A DNA stretch of 64,000 nt from contig NZ_VFMJ01000001.1 of assembly GCF_006715005.1 (NCBI RefSeq), positions 2,108,001 to 2,172,000 of the forward strand. Reading direction: 5' to 3'. Shown here one piece after another: positions 1-8,551 of this stretch (positions are counted from its first letter, which is position 1; the number at the start of each line of letters is the position of its first letter). The translations under genes were made by a program, and so were the position numbers. The notes beneath the pieces are model-generated. The model worked only from the letters and a program-made list of their open reading frames with translations. It had not been told where the DNA came from and ran no database searches. The stretch comes from Serratia marcescens. Its GTDB lineage: Bacteria; Pseudomonadota; Gammaproteobacteria; Enterobacterales; Enterobacteriaceae.

Positions 1-380
1 GCTTCCAGCACTTTAGCGCTGTCGACAATCTGCACGAACTTCACGATTTTGCCGGCGCGCAGCGTATAAATATGCGCAAAAGAGGCGCTAAAGGATTTGC
101 CGGTGGCCCGGTAGGTGCCGTGATAAAAACCTTGTGCGATCACATTGTCGCCGGCGTCGTAAAAGTGGTCGACATCGGCGCGGTAACCTTGCCATTCGCT
201 GCCCAGGCGCTGATGCACGTTCTTGATAATGTTCTCCGGACCGATATAGGTACCGGCGTAGGGGAAACCGGCGGCTTCGGTCCACTCGGCATCGGGGGCC
301 AGCGCCGCCAGCAGATTACGGCCGTTTTCTTCGGAACTGCCTTCATAGGTTGCGCGCACTATCTCAAGAGGGGTTGGCAT
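1..380 (-). CDS. SnoaL-like / NTF2-fold protein, 3' end outside window
   Basis: Reading the minus strand from an ATG at 380-378 gives an uninterrupted frame to the window edge, about 126 residues beginning MPTPLEIVRATYEGSSEENG. The conserved pattern of the SnoaL/ketosteroid-isomerase-like NTF2 fold is visible: an N-terminal helix, a 'LAPDAEWTEAAGFPYAGTY' strand-turn near residues 26-45, then 'FYHGTYRATGKSFSASFAHIYTLRAGKIVKFVQIVDSAKV' as the closing beta strands (the last quoted stretch spans roughly residues 85-124). Such proteins are about 130-140 aa, so only a few C-terminal residues are missing. The fold serves many small-molecule isomerases, cyclases and orphan proteins, so the substrate cannot be named. 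Confidence 0.75.
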   Translation of the reverse strand, partial: MPTPLEIVRATYEGSSEENGRNLLAALAPDAEWTEAAGFPYAGTYIGPENIIKNVHQRLGSEWQGYRADVDHFYDAGDNVIAQGFYHGTYRATGKSFSASFAHIYTLRAGKIVKFVQIVDSAKVLE

Positions 381-611
381 GTCTCTTCTCCAATGGCTGA
401 TGAGGATATTCCGGCCATCCCCGCGGACACAGGCTCTCACCACGCGGAGACGGCGGAATGCGGCTATTCTAGGTTGCTTGTTTCGCTGCAAAAACCGCAG
501 TTATGACAATAGTGGGTTGCACTTTAGTAAACAATAGCCGTTTTTCTGTCATTCTCCCGGCATCCGGCGCGGCTATGCTGATTGACCGATTTCCCCCAAC
601 AGGAGCTGAAC

Positions 612-1277
612 GTGTCTTTACCTTCGCTGACGCAAGAGCTGTTACAACCTTTCTCACCCTACCAGGCGCTGGCGCAAACGTTGCTGCCGCTCACCCTCGA
701 GTCGGACGACGGTTCGCATGACGTTGCACATCTGCACCGGGTCTGGAAGAACTGCCGCCGAATCAGCAAGCTGGAAGGCGGCGACCGGCGCATTCTCTGC
801 GCGGCGGTGCTGCTGCACGACGCCGTCGCGGTGGAAAAAAACTCGCCGCAGCGCCATCTGGCCTCGCGCATGGCGGCGGAGCAAGCCACGCTGACGCTGA
901 CCCAGCTGGAATGGGCGTCGGCGGATATCGCGGCGGTGGCTCACGCCATCGAAGCGCACAGTTTTTCCGCCGGCATCCCCCCACAAACGCTGGAGGCCAA
1001 AATCCTGCAGGACGCCGATCGCCTCGACGCCATAGGTCTTATCGGCGTGGCACGCTGCTTCTATATCGGCGGCCGCATGCGCAGCGCGCTGTATGACGCC
1101 GCCGATCCGCGGGCCGAACATCGTCAATATGACGACAAGCGTTTCAGCCTGGACCATTTCGAAACCAAGCTGTTCAAACTGCAAGACGGCTTCCAGACCG
1201 CCGCCGGGCGGCACATGGCCGAGCGGCGCACCGAACGCATGCGGCGCTTTGTCGACGATCTGCTGGAAGAGGTGTAA
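612..1277 (+). CDS. HD-domain phosphohydrolase, YedJ-like
   Basis: This 221-aa soluble protein belongs to the HD metal-dependent phosphohydrolase superfamily and resembles E. coli YedJ. The metal-binding series is visible: the first His in 'HDVAHLHRVW', the HD pair in 'AVLLHDAVAV', a His in 'AHAIEAHSF', and the distal Asp in 'ILQDADRLDAIG'. The C-terminal part (FETKLFKLQDGFQTAAGRHM) is also typical of the YedJ group. I chose the GTG at 612 because AGGAG at 601-605 lies 6 nt upstream; the frame can be extended to a TTG at 582 without a good ribosome binding site. The physiological substrate of YedJ-type proteins is not known to me. Confidence 0.82.
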   Translation: MSLPSLTQELLQPFSPYQALAQTLLPLTLESDDGSHDVAHLHRVWKNCRRISKLEGGDRRILCAAVLLHDAVAVEKNSPQRHLASRMAAEQATLTLTQLEWASADIAAVAHAIEAHSFSAGIPPQTLEAKILQDADRLDAIGLIGVARCFYIGGRMRSALYDAADPRAEHRQYDDKRFSLDHFETKLFKLQDGFQTAAGRHMAERRTERMRRFVDDLLEEV

Positions 1278-1302
1278 TGCCGGTTTGCCGGGCATTTTCG
1301 TT
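1276..1302 (+). terminator. Hairpin after HD gene
   Basis: An imperfect GC-rich stem (AATGCCGG ... CCGGGCATT with one bulge) follows the stop codon and runs into a short T-rich tail. It is a plausible but not strong Rho-independent terminator. Confidence 0.45.
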
Positions 1303-1372
1303 ATGCCCATAACATTTTCGGTCACATAACGCCGTTAAACTGTAAGTCAACTTCACCGAACGGGCGGCACAG

Positions 1373-1636
1373 ATGAAAAAGTTGACGTTGAAAGAGATGA
1401 CGGAAAGCGAACAGCGGGAAGTGAAAACCGAACTGGACAAAGCGCGCAAAAGCCACGGGCGGCCACTGACCAACGCCGAACAGCACAAGGTCAAGGATGA
1501 AGTGGTGGCGCGCATCATGGCCGCCAGAGCGAAGCTCGCCAAGGCGGAGCGTGCAGAACGCAAGGCCAACCGCTACCGGCCGAGCGGCGACACTTTCAGT
1601 TGGTCCGCCACCATCGGCTCCCGCCCGCCGCGCTGA
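1373..1636 (+). CDS. yjbD: DUF3811 family protein, YjbD-like
   Basis: An 87-aa, highly charged, Lys/Arg-rich protein that I recognise as the YjbD/DUF3811 family. Shared features with E. coli YjbD are the N-terminal 'LKEMTESEQREVKTELDKAR' stretch, the middle 'HGRPLTNAE', and the C-terminal 'FSWSA' motif. It is predicted to be mostly helical and cytoplasmic, with no signal peptide or membrane segment. The function of the family is unknown. It is followed by a clear terminator, so it is probably a single-gene unit. Confidence 0.8.
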   Translation: MKKLTLKEMTESEQREVKTELDKARKSHGRPLTNAEQHKVKDEVVARIMAARAKLAKAERAERKANRYRPSGDTFSWSATIGSRPPR

Positions 1637-1649
1637 GCCGGCCAAACCC

Positions 1650-1675
1650 TCCCCGCCGCCGCGGGGATTTTTATT
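1650..1675 (+). terminator. Rho-independent terminator after yjbD
   Basis: Perfect 7-bp stem TCCCCGC/GCGGGGA with a 4-nt loop, followed by TTTTTATT. Good terminator for the DUF3811 gene. Confidence 0.8.
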
Positions 1676-1737
1676 TATTAGCCAAACTCATCCCCGCTGA
1701 CGAATCATGAATAACAATGTTATCAATCTGTTGTAAA

Positions 1738-1766
1738 TTGACAGCCTGATGAAGAATATTCATTAT
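1738..1766 (+). promoter_or_regulatory. Candidate sigma70 promoter for the dapA-type gene
   Basis: A perfect -35 TTGACA (1738-1743) and a -10 CATTAT (1761-1766) are separated by 17 bp. Transcription would start near 1773, giving an unusually long leader of about 225 nt before the dapA-type start at 1998. Confidence 0.6.
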
Positions 1767-1796
1767 CACCCCACTTCCCCTTTTCGCGAGACCGCC

Positions 1797-1892
1797 ATGG
1801 CCTATCCACGCAACGCTGACATTCTGATGACGCCTGCGTTGCCTATTGGCGGTTTGGCGGCGGTTAAATCGAAGAAACAGACGCTCATTTGA
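1797..1892 (+). CDS. Possible 31-aa leader ORF
   Basis: ATG at 1797 opens a 31-codon frame (ending ...AAVKSKKQTLI, stop TGA 1890-1892) inside the leader between the candidate promoter and the dapA-type gene. Its last codons and stop overlap the left arm of a strong hairpin (1883-1897 with 1907-1920), so translation of this ORF could open or close that hairpin. There is no convincing Shine-Dalgarno sequence before the ATG. The C-terminal KSKK run is suggestive for a lysine-pathway leader but three lysines are weak evidence. I do not recognise the peptide, and it may be chance. Confidence 0.25.
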   Translation: MAYPRNADILMTPALPIGGLAAVKSKKQTLI

Positions 1893-1920
1893 CCGGGGCG
1901 AGCTGTCCCGTCAGATGAGC
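1883..1920 (+). promoter_or_regulatory. Leader hairpin upstream of dapA-type gene
   Basis: Long inverted repeat: GCTCATTTGACCGGG (1883-1897) pairs with CCCGTCAGATGAGC (1907-1920), about 14 pairs with one G-U and one bulge, and a 9-nt loop. No T run follows, so it is not a classical terminator; it could be an RNA structure controlling read-through or translation, or a protein site. Confidence 0.5.
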
Positions 1921-1997
1921 TGACTGGATGGCACGCAACGCTCCGCCTTCAATTTTCTCATCTGGCTTCTCTGTCGGTCACACAGAAGGAATATTTT

Positions 1998-2882
1998 ATG
2001 GCCTCATTTTCGGGTATTTGGGTGGCGATGGTTACCCCTTTCAATCACGATGCCGTCGATCTGCCGGCGGTCAAACGCCTGGCGCGGCACCTGCTCGGCG
2101 CCGGCATCGATGGCCTGGTGGTCTGCGGCTCCACCGGTGAAGCCGCCGCGCTGAGCAAAGAAGAACAGCTGGCGGTGCTCGACGCCGTACTGGACGTGGC
2201 GCCCGCCCATCAGGTGGTAATGGGCCTGTCCGGCAATAACATGGCCGCCACGCTGCAGATGCAGCAGGCCATTCAACTGCGCGACATCGCCGGCGTGCTG
2301 ATCCCGGCGCCTTACTACATCCGCCCTTCGCAATGCGGCCTGATCGACTATTTTACCCAGCTGGCCGACGCCTCAAGCGTGCCGGTGATCCTGTACAACA
2401 TTCCGCAGCGCACCGGCATCGCCATGGAGCTGGCCACATTGCGCCGGCTCGCACGCCATCCGCGCATCACCGCCATCAAGGACTGCGGCGGCAACCCTGA
2501 CGCCACCATGGCGCTGATCGCCGATGGCGAGATCGATGTGATGACCGGAGAAGACAATCTGATCCTCACCACGCTGTGCCTCGGCGGCACCGGCGCTATC
2601 TCCGCCGCCGCGCATGTTCACCCGGAACGTTTCGTGCAGCTGGTGCAGCAAGTCGCCGCCGGCGATCTGGCCGCAGCGCGCAGCAACTTCTATGAGCTGC
2701 TGCCGATGATCCACCAGATGTTCAGCTTCCCCAATCCGGCGCCGGTCAAGACGGTGCTGGCCCAGCAGGGGCTGATCGCCAACGAGCTGCGCTCGCCGAT
2801 GCAGGTGGCGCCACAGGCGCTGCAACAGCAGATCGCCGCAACGCTGGCGCAGCTGCAGCCCGCCGAGGCGATCATCGGTTAA
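1998..2882 (+). CDS. dapA: 4-hydroxy-tetrahydrodipicolinate synthase family aldolase
   Basis: A 294-aa TIM-barrel enzyme of the DapA/NAL family. The product condenses pyruvate with an aldehyde; for true DapA this is aspartate semialdehyde, the first committed step of lysine and diaminopimelate synthesis. Visible are the 'GSTGEAAAL' pyruvate-binding loop near residue 45, the 'YNIPQRTG' motif near 133-140 with the catalytic Tyr and the carboxylate-binding Arg typical of DapA, and the Schiff-base Lys in 'AIKDCGG' near 162. Length fits DapA (about 292 aa). The Arg argues for DapA activity rather than N-acetylneuraminate lyase. Enterobacteria normally keep their housekeeping dapA beside bamC, which is absent here, so this may be a paralogue. 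The leader upstream is unusually structured. Confidence 0.82.
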   Translation: MASFSGIWVAMVTPFNHDAVDLPAVKRLARHLLGAGIDGLVVCGSTGEAAALSKEEQLAVLDAVLDVAPAHQVVMGLSGNNMAATLQMQQAIQLRDIAGVLIPAPYYIRPSQCGLIDYFTQLADASSVPVILYNIPQRTGIAMELATLRRLARHPRITAIKDCGGNPDATMALIADGEIDVMTGEDNLILTTLCLGGTGAISAAAHVHPERFVQLVQQVAAGDLAAARSNFYELLPMIHQMFSFPNPAPVKTVLAQQGLIANELRSPMQVAPQALQQQIAATLAQLQPAEAIIG

Positions 2883-2974
2883 ATTTGTTAGCTAAGCCGC
2901 TGTAATTTTGGCGCTATGGGACTACGATGAGAGGTTAAGCATGCCCGTCATTCGTCATCAACAAGGAGCTTCCG

Positions 2975-3580
2975 ATGAAACTGTTCTATAAAGCCGGCGC
3001 CTGTTCGCTGTCCCCGCATATCGTGCTGCGCGAGGCAGGGCTGGATTTTACGGCGGAGAAGGTCGACCTGGCGCAGAAGAAAACCGAGAGCGGCGCCGAT
3101 TACCTCGCCATCAACCCCAAGGGACAGGTTCCGGCGCTGCTGCTGGATGACGGCAGCCTGCTGACCGAAGGCGTGGCGATCGTGCAATACCTGGCGGACC
3201 GGGTGCCGGACCGCAACCTGATCCCGGCGGCGGGCACCCTGTCGCGCTACCACGCGATCGAATGGCTGAACTACATCGCCACCGAGCTGCACAAAGGATT
3301 CAGCCCGCTGTTCAACCCAAAGACGCCCGAGGAATATAAAACCATCGCGCGCGCCAAGCTGGAGCAGCAGTTCAGCTATCTGGATTCGGTGCTGGCGAAG
3401 CAACACTTCCTGTTGGGAAGCCGTTTCAGCGTGGCCGACGCCTACCTGTTCACCGTGCTGCGTTGGGCGTTTGCCCTGCAGTTCGACGTGCGCAAGCACG
3501 CCCATCTGGCGGCCTGGTTCGATCGCGTTGCGGCGCGCCCGGCGGTAGATGCGGCGCTGAACGCCGAAGGATTGAAGTAA
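2975..3580 (+). CDS. gstA: Glutathione S-transferase GstA
   Basis: A 201-aa beta-class cytosolic glutathione transferase, clearly orthologous to E. coli GstA over its whole length. The N-terminal thioredoxin fold begins [16 protein letters not shown] with the beta-class Cys10; '[14 protein letters not shown]' carries the cis-Pro, and '[13 protein letters not shown]' the glutathione gamma-glutamyl site. The C-terminal helical domain has '[15 protein letters not shown]' and the N-capping motif '[15 protein letters not shown]'. It conjugates glutathione to electrophiles and takes part in peroxide and xenobiotic defence. AAGGAG at 2961-2966 precedes the ATG. It converges on pdxY exactly as in E. 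coli. Confidence 0.95.
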   Translation: MKLFYKAGACSLSPHIVLREAGLDFTAEKVDLAQKKTESGADYLAINPKGQVPALLLDDGSLLTEGVAIVQYLADRVPDRNLIPAAGTLSRYHAIEWLNYIATELHKGFSPLFNPKTPEEYKTIARAKLEQQFSYLDSVLAKQHFLLGSRFSVADAYLFTVLRWAFALQFDVRKHAHLAAWFDRVAARPAVDAALNAEGLK

Positions 3581-3586
3581 ACATCG

Positions 3587-3611
3587 GGCCCCGGCGGCTG
3601 TCGCCGGGGCC
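3587..3611. terminator. Shared hairpin between gstA and pdxY
   Basis: Perfect 10-bp GC stem (GGCCCCGGCG/CGCCGGGGCC, 5-nt loop) in the 40-bp convergent gap. T runs are poor on both sides, so efficiency is uncertain, but its place suggests bidirectional termination. Confidence 0.55.
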
Positions 3612-3620
3612 GAATGCCAC

Positions 3621-4481
3621 TTACAGTTTGACCGCTTTGAACTCGCTGCGCGGCTGCACGATCCGATCCTGCGCCGCCACCACCTGCAGTTCGTACTCGC
3701 CCATCTCCTGCGTGGTCAACATCACCTCATACACGGCGGCGGTCACGTGCTCCAGCGCTTTATCCAGCGCCTCGCCCTTCAGCAGATCCACCAGCAGCAG
3801 ACCGCTGGTCAAATCGCCGACGCCGACCGGCTGGCGCGCGCCGAAGTCCACCAGCGGCCGGCTGATGTGCCAGGCCTCGTCCGCCGTCACCAGCAGCATT
3901 TCGAAACAGTCGGCGTGATAGCCGGCGCGGGCCAGGTGCTTGACCAGCACCAGCCGCGGCCCTTTGGCAATCAGCACGCGGGCGGCCTGCACCGCATCAG
4001 CCACGTCGGCGACGGCCATCTGGCTCAGCATCTCCAACTCCAGCAGGTTCGGCGCCATCATGTCGCTGCACGGCAGCGCCTGGCGGCAGTGAAACTCGGC
4101 CACGCCCGGCGCCACGATGCAGCCCTTTTCCGGATGCCCCATCACCGGATCGCAGAAATACCAGGCATTCGGGTTCGCCTGCTTAACCTGACGCACGATC
4201 TCCAGAATATGGTCGCCCTGCTCCGGCGAACCGATATAGCCACTCAACACCGCATCACAGCGCTTCAGCTGATCGATATTGGCGATGCCCTGCGCGATTT
4301 CGGTCAGATGGCTGGCCGGCATGACGCAGCCGGTCCACTGACCGTATTGCGTATGGTTGGAGAACTGCACCGTGTTCAGCGGCCAGACGTTGACGCCCAT
4401 GCGACGCATTGGAAACTCCGCCGCACTGTTGCCGGCGTGACCAAACACCACGTGCGACTGGATAGAAAGAATGTTTTTCAT
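3621..4481 (-). CDS. pdxY: Pyridoxal kinase PdxY
   Basis: A 286-aa ribokinase-superfamily kinase that phosphorylates pyridoxal to pyridoxal 5'-phosphate in the B6 salvage pathway. The start [20 protein letters not shown] matches PdxY proteins and sits at 4481-4479; the frame runs further upstream (to 4523) but that extension is inside the terminator region of tyrS. Characteristic motifs are 'GYIGSPEQ', '[12 protein letters not shown]' and the C-terminal anion-hole signature '[14 protein letters not shown]' with the catalytic Asp near 220. It follows tyrS by 83 bp, the same order as in E. coli, and pdxH of the same pathway lies just upstream of tyrS. Confidence 0.96.
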   Translation of the reverse strand: MKNILSIQSHVVFGHAGNSAAEFPMRRMGVNVWPLNTVQFSNHTQYGQWTGCVMPASHLTEIAQGIANIDQLKRCDAVLSGYIGSPEQGDHILEIVRQVKQANPNAWYFCDPVMGHPEKGCIVAPGVAEFHCRQALPCSDMMAPNLLELEMLSQMAVADVADAVQAARVLIAKGPRLVLVKHLARAGYHADCFEMLLVTADEAWHISRPLVDFGARQPVGVGDLTSGLLLVDLLKGEALDKALEHVTAAVYEVMLTTQEMGEYELQVVAAQDRIVQPRSEFKAVKL

Positions 4482-4520
4482 CGACAGACTCGTTCTGAAT
4501 ACGGCAGCCGGGCGGCTGCC

Positions 4521-4549
4521 CAAAAATAAAGGGGCCGCCAGGGCCCCTT
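4521..4549 (-). terminator. Terminator after tyrS
   Basis: On the minus strand an AAGGGGCC/GGCCCCTT stem is followed by TTTATTTTTG. It lies between tyrS and pdxY, so pdxY expression from the tyrS promoter would depend on read-through. Confidence 0.75.
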
Positions 4550-4564
4550 ACCGTCATTATTCGC

Positions 4565-5839
4565 TTACTGCCAATCCACCAGGCAGTAGTGTTTCTTGCC
4601 GCGACGCAGCAGCGTGTAGCGGCCGAACAGACGATCTGAATCGCTGAAGCGGTATTCGGCATCGGACTGTTTCTCACCGTTGATGGTCACCGCGTTGGAA
4701 CCGATCATGGTGCGCGCCTGGCCGCGTGACGGCACCAGTTCGGCATTCACCAACGCCTGCTGCAGATCGGCGTCGCCATCCAGTTTGATGGTCGGCATAC
4801 CGTCCTGCGCCAGTTGGGCGAAGTCCGCTTCGGTCATGTCATGCAGCGCGCCGGAGAACAGGCTCTGGGTGATGCGCTTGGCGGCCGCCAGGCCTTCCGC
4901 ACCGTGCACCATGCCGGTCACTTCTTCCGCCAGCACGTATTGGGCGCGCGGCGCCTTGCCGCTGTTCTTGTCTTCTTCTTCCAGCGCGTTGATGTCTTCC
5001 AGGCTCATGAAGGTGAAGAACTTCAGGAAGCGATAGACGTCGGCATCGGCAGTGTTGATCCAGAACTGGTAGAACTTGTACGGGCTGGTTTTTTCCGGCG
5101 CCAGCCAGACCGCGCCGCCTTCGGTTTTACCGAACTTGGTGCCGTCTGCTTTGGTGATCAACGGCACGGTCAGACCGAACACCTGCTTCTGGTGCTGGCG
5201 ACGGGTCAGATCGATACCCGAGGTGATGTTGCCCCACTGATCGGAACCGCCGATCTGCAGCTCCACCTGGTGGCGGTTGTACAGCTCGGAGAAATCGAAG
5301 CCCTGCAGCAGGTTATAGGAGAACTCGGTGAAGGAGATGCCGGAGTCATCGCGATTCAGGCGCTGCTTGACCGCTTCCTTGTTGATCATCTGGTTGACGG
5401 AGAAGTGCTTGCCGATGTCACGCAGGAAGGTCAGCACGTTCATGCCGCCGAACCAGTCGTAGTTGTTGGCCGCGATAGCGCTGTTGCTGCCGCAGTCGAA
5501 ATCGAGGAACGGAGAAACCTGCTTGCGGATCTTCTCGACCCACTCGTTCACCGTATCGGTAGTGTTCAGCTTGCGCTCCGCCGCTTTGAAGCTCGGATCG
5601 CCGATGAGGCCAGTGGCGCCGCCCACCAGCGCTACCGGCTTGTGGCCGGCCAGCTGGAAGCGCTTCAAGCACAACAGAGGAACCAGATGGCCCAAATGCA
5701 AGCTGTCAGCGGTCGGATCGAAACCGCAATACAGTGCAATTGGCCCTTGCGCCAGTCGCTCCGCTAACGCTTCCTCATCCGTAACCTGGGCAACGAGGCC
5801 CCGCTCTTGCAGTTGTTTAATCAAGTTGCTGCTTGCCAT
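4565..5839 (-). CDS. tyrS: Tyrosyl-tRNA synthetase
   Basis: A 424-aa class I aminoacyl-tRNA synthetase, the same length as E. coli TyrS and near-identical over long stretches. The HIGH-type motif is 'HLGHLVPLL' near residue 45-50, the tyrosine-recognition loop '[14 protein letters not shown]' precedes it, and the KMSKS-type loop is 'KFGKTEGG' near 230-235. The C-terminal S4-like RNA-binding domain begins around 350 ('[20 protein letters not shown]'). I chose [14 protein letters not shown] (5839) because it matches the E. coli N-terminus; the upstream in-frame ATG at 5851 is less likely. Essential housekeeping gene. Confidence 0.98.
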   Translation of the reverse strand: MASSNLIKQLQERGLVAQVTDEEALAERLAQGPIALYCGFDPTADSLHLGHLVPLLCLKRFQLAGHKPVALVGGATGLIGDPSFKAAERKLNTTDTVNEWVEKIRKQVSPFLDFDCGSNSAIAANNYDWFGGMNVLTFLRDIGKHFSVNQMINKEAVKQRLNRDDSGISFTEFSYNLLQGFDFSELYNRHQVELQIGGSDQWGNITSGIDLTRRQHQKQVFGLTVPLITKADGTKFGKTEGGAVWLAPEKTSPYKFYQFWINTADADVYRFLKFFTFMSLEDINALEEEDKNSGKAPRAQYVLAEEVTGMVHGAEGLAAAKRITQSLFSGALHDMTEADFAQLAQDGMPTIKLDGDADLQQALVNAELVPSRGQARTMIGSNAVTINGEKQSDAEYRFSDSDRLFGRYTLLRRGKKHYCLVDWQ

Positions 5840-5977
5840 CAATGACTCCATGTATAAACGAATGCACCTTTGCCGGTACACGGCCTTTCGCCCAGTGGCG
5901 AAATAAAAATTCAGGGTAGCGCATAGAATAAAGCGCCGGCGACGTCAGCACCAGCGCTTAGAGGGGATTTTCCGTCT

Positions 5978-6631
5978 TCAGGGTGCCAGTCGGTCAATTT
6001 TCCAGTCATTCCCGTCCCGCTGATACAGGAAACGGTCATGCAGGCGATGGGCGCCGCCCTGCCAGAACTCGACGGAGTCGAATTTCACGCGGAATCCGCC
6101 CCAGAAACTCGGCAACGGCACCTCGCCCTGCTGGAACTTCTGTTTCAGCTCGAGGAATTTGCTTTCCAGCACGCCGCGCGCGGAAATGCGCGACGACTGC
6201 TGCGACACCCAGGCACCGATCTGGCTGTCCTTCGGCCGACTGTTGAAATACTTCAGCACGTCGAGGGTCGACAGGCGCTCCACCTGCCCGAGGAAAATCA
6301 CCTGGCGGTCGAGCATGTGCCAGGGGAACAGCAGGCTGATATGCGGATTGCGCGCCAATTGCTGCGCCTTACGGCTGCCGAGGTTGGTGTAGAACACCAA
6401 CCCCTGCTCATCGAAATGCTTCAGCAGCACGATGCGTTGATAAGGCTGGCCGTGTTCATCGACGGTCGCGACGCACATAGCGGTGGGATCGGCCAGGCGC
6501 GCGTCGCAGGCCTGTTTCAACCAACGCTCGAACAGTTCGAGCGGGCTGGCGGTCAGATCGTTGCGGCGCAGGCCGCCTCGGGTGTATTCACGGCGCAGGT
6601 CCGCAACATCAAACTCATTCTTTTCAATCAT
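5978..6631 (-). CDS. pdxH: Pyridoxamine/pyridoxine 5'-phosphate oxidase
   Basis: A 217-aa FMN-dependent oxidase that converts pyridoxine and pyridoxamine 5'-phosphates to pyridoxal 5'-phosphate, the final step of B6 synthesis. Typical PdxH sequence is seen throughout: '[15 protein letters not shown]' at the N-terminus, FMN contacts in '[18 protein letters not shown]', '[11 protein letters not shown]', and the C-terminal '[17 protein letters not shown]' followed by 'RLAP'. Length equals E. coli PdxH within one residue. It lies upstream of tyrS and pdxY on the same strand. Confidence 0.97.
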   Translation of the reverse strand: MIEKNEFDVADLRREYTRGGLRRNDLTASPLELFERWLKQACDARLADPTAMCVATVDEHGQPYQRIVLLKHFDEQGLVFYTNLGSRKAQQLARNPHISLLFPWHMLDRQVIFLGQVERLSTLDVLKYFNSRPKDSQIGAWVSQQSSRISARGVLESKFLELKQKFQQGEVPLPSFWGGFRVKFDSVEFWQGGAHRLHDRFLYQRDGNDWKIDRLAP

Positions 6632-6719
6632 CTGGGTTATCGACCAACTGAAAAATCCGTCGTTACATTCTGCGCCTGCGGCGTCAGGAACTCAATCGCT
6701 CCGACGCCGCCGCCGACCT

Positions 6720-7022
6720 TCACTCCGTCAACACGCAGTCGCTCATGACTACCTTGCCGTTGCGCTCAAGATAGGCGTTGCGGTCTTTCGACCAAAAAGT
6801 GTATTTGCCGTCGCTGTATTTGGCACCGGTCAGCGCCAGCACCTGCTTAAGATGCAGCTGCTCGCCATCCATCAGCAGGCTGACTTCGCTCGCCTTGCCG
6901 TCGAGCGCCACCGTCAGCGGCGTAGTGCCGCACTGGTAGTGCATCGTCTGGCTGCTTTGCGGCAGGATGTAGCTGCAGCCGGACAGCGCCAGCGCGCCGG
7001 CGACGAAAATGACTTTTTTCAT
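6720..7022 (-). CDS. mliC: Membrane-bound lysozyme inhibitor of C-type lysozyme, MliC
   Basis: A 100-aa lipoprotein of the MliC/YdhA family. It has a short signal peptide ending in the lipobox 'LSGC' (Cys16), then 'YQCGTTPLTVAL', 'KYSDGKYTFWSKDRNAYLERNG' (quoted here only as key residues Y-T-F-W and A-Y-L-E-R-N-G) and a final 'SDC' whose Cys should pair with the Cys of 'YQCG'. The family inserts a loop into the active site of C-type lysozymes and protects the cell from host lysozyme. Position next to anmK and pdxH is as in E. coli. Confidence 0.92.
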   Translation of the reverse strand: MKKVIFVAGALALSGCSYILPQSSQTMHYQCGTTPLTVALDGKASEVSLLMDGEQLHLKQVLALTGAKYSDGKYTFWSKDRNAYLERNGKVVMSDCVLTE

Positions 7023-7067
7023 GCTGTTGCTCCTTAGAAAAATCCTTCACAGGCTATCCTAACAGAG

Positions 7068-8189
7068 CTAACGGCCCCCCAATGGCAAAACCGGATAAAT
7101 CCCACCCAACACCGTTTCACGGCTGGCGCCGGTGACCGAAGGCAAATTGCCGGCCTGGCCGGACAGCGTGCGAAACGCCAGCCAGGCAAAGGCCAAGGCC
7201 TCCATATCGTCGCCGCTGACGCCGAAATCGTCGGTCAGTCCAACTTCCGTCCCCGGCAGCAGCGCAGACAGACGCGCCATCAGCAGCGTGTTGCGCGCCC
7301 CGCCGCCGCACACCAGCAGACGCTCGCACCCGCCGGCCAGCAACACCTGTTCGCTGATGCTGACGGCGGTCAACTCCGTGAGCGTGGCCTGCACGTCGAC
7401 CGGCGCAATCGCCGGCAATCCGACCAGCTGCCGCTCCAGCCAGGCGATATTGAAATACTCGCGGCCGGTGCTTTTCGGCGCCGGCAGCGCGAAGTAAGGA
7501 TCCGCCAGCATCTGCTGCAGCAGCGGTAAACATACCCGCCCCTGCATGGCCCAGCCGCCGTCCTGATCGTAAGGTTGCGCGCGGTGGCGCCACACCCAGG
7601 CGTCCATCAACATGTTGCCAGGCCCGGTATCGAAACCGCGCACCGGTGCACCGGGCAACAGCAGAGAAAGGTTGGCAATGCCGCCGACGTTCAGCACCAT
7701 GCGCCGCTCGACAGGATGCCCCAGCAGCGCCTGATGAAACGCCGGCACCAGCGGCGCGCCCTGCCCGCCGTAAGCCATGTCGCGCCGGCGGAAATCGCCG
7801 ACGGTGGTGATATTGGTCAGCGCGGCGATGCGGTTGTTATCGCCGAGCTGCATAGAGAAACGCGCGTCGCCTTCCGGTTCATGCCACACCGTCTGGCCGT
7901 GGCAACCGATGGCGGTGATCTGCTCGGCGTCGATGCCGGTTTGCTTCAGCAAGCCAAGCACCGCCTCGCCGAACAGCCTGCCCAGTTGGGCGTCCAGCCG
8001 GCCGACAGCCGCCAACGTAGTCTGCTGCCCCTGGCACATGCCCAGGATTTCTTTTTTCAGCGCCATCGGCATCGGATGGCTATAGCTGGCCTGCTGCGCC
8101 ACCATGCGATCGTCGATCGCGGCCAATACCACATCGATTCCGTCCAGACTGGTGCCGGACATGACGCCTATATAGCGGCCTGACTTCAT
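7068..8189 (-). CDS. anmK: Anhydro-N-acetylmuramic acid kinase
   Basis: A 373-aa sugar kinase of the ASKHA fold that cleaves and phosphorylates 1,6-anhydroMurNAc to MurNAc-6-phosphate, recycling peptidoglycan. The N-terminal phosphate loop '[15 protein letters not shown]' is diagnostic; 'GCHGQTVWH', '[14 protein letters not shown]' and '[14 protein letters not shown]' (catalytic Asp) follow, and '[14 protein letters not shown]' is in the C-terminal half. Start chosen at the ATG 8189-8187 ([12 protein letters not shown]), which matches E. coli AnmK; the frame extends upstream to 8264 without support. Confidence 0.96.
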   Translation of the reverse strand: MKSGRYIGVMSGTSLDGIDVVLAAIDDRMVAQQASYSHPMPMALKKEILGMCQGQQTTLAAVGRLDAQLGRLFGEAVLGLLKQTGIDAEQITAIGCHGQTVWHEPEGDARFSMQLGDNNRIAALTNITTVGDFRRRDMAYGGQGAPLVPAFHQALLGHPVERRMVLNVGGIANLSLLLPGAPVRGFDTGPGNMLMDAWVWRHRAQPYDQDGGWAMQGRVCLPLLQQMLADPYFALPAPKSTGREYFNIAWLERQLVGLPAIAPVDVQATLTELTAVSISEQVLLAGGCERLLVCGGGARNTLLMARLSALLPGTEVGLTDDFGVSGDDMEALAFAWLAFRTLSGQAGNLPSVTGASRETVLGGIYPVLPLGGR

Positions 8190-8396
8190 AGCAACATCCT
8201 CTAACCCGCGCGGTAAGCAAATTTTATCCTGACAAATAAACCAGAATTGCCGGATTAACGCCATGAATTATGATGCTTTTTTTACAGGCCGTGAGCCAGA
8301 CATCGCCGCCCGGTGCCGCTGTGGCACATGTTATGTGTTAAACCGTGCCATAACAGGCAACGGAATGTCGCCAAGGCTGTCATAAAGGTAAACCGC

Positions 8397-8413
8397 GGTT
8401 TATTATTGGTTGA
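8397..8413 (+). promoter_or_regulatory. PhoP box upstream of slyB
   Basis: Direct repeat GGTTTA-N5-GGTTGA matches the PhoP consensus (T/G)GTTTA-N5-(T/G)GTTTA at 11 of 12 positions. A possible -10 (TTAAGC, 8426-8431) begins 12 nt after it, the spacing usual for PhoP-activated promoters. slyB is a known PhoP regulon member in E. coli and Salmonella. The first half also belongs to a perfect 14-bp palindrome at 8389-8402. Confidence 0.72.
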
Positions 8414-8551
8414 ACAGAGAAAAGTTAAGCTGCGTGCAGCGATGGAGCATGGCGGTGTGTCAACTTTCAGCCATACTTTGTCTATCATTTTCACTGAATC
8501 TTGCCTGGAGAGCATTACCAGGTTATGGACTACTACCATCAGGAGTTTTGT

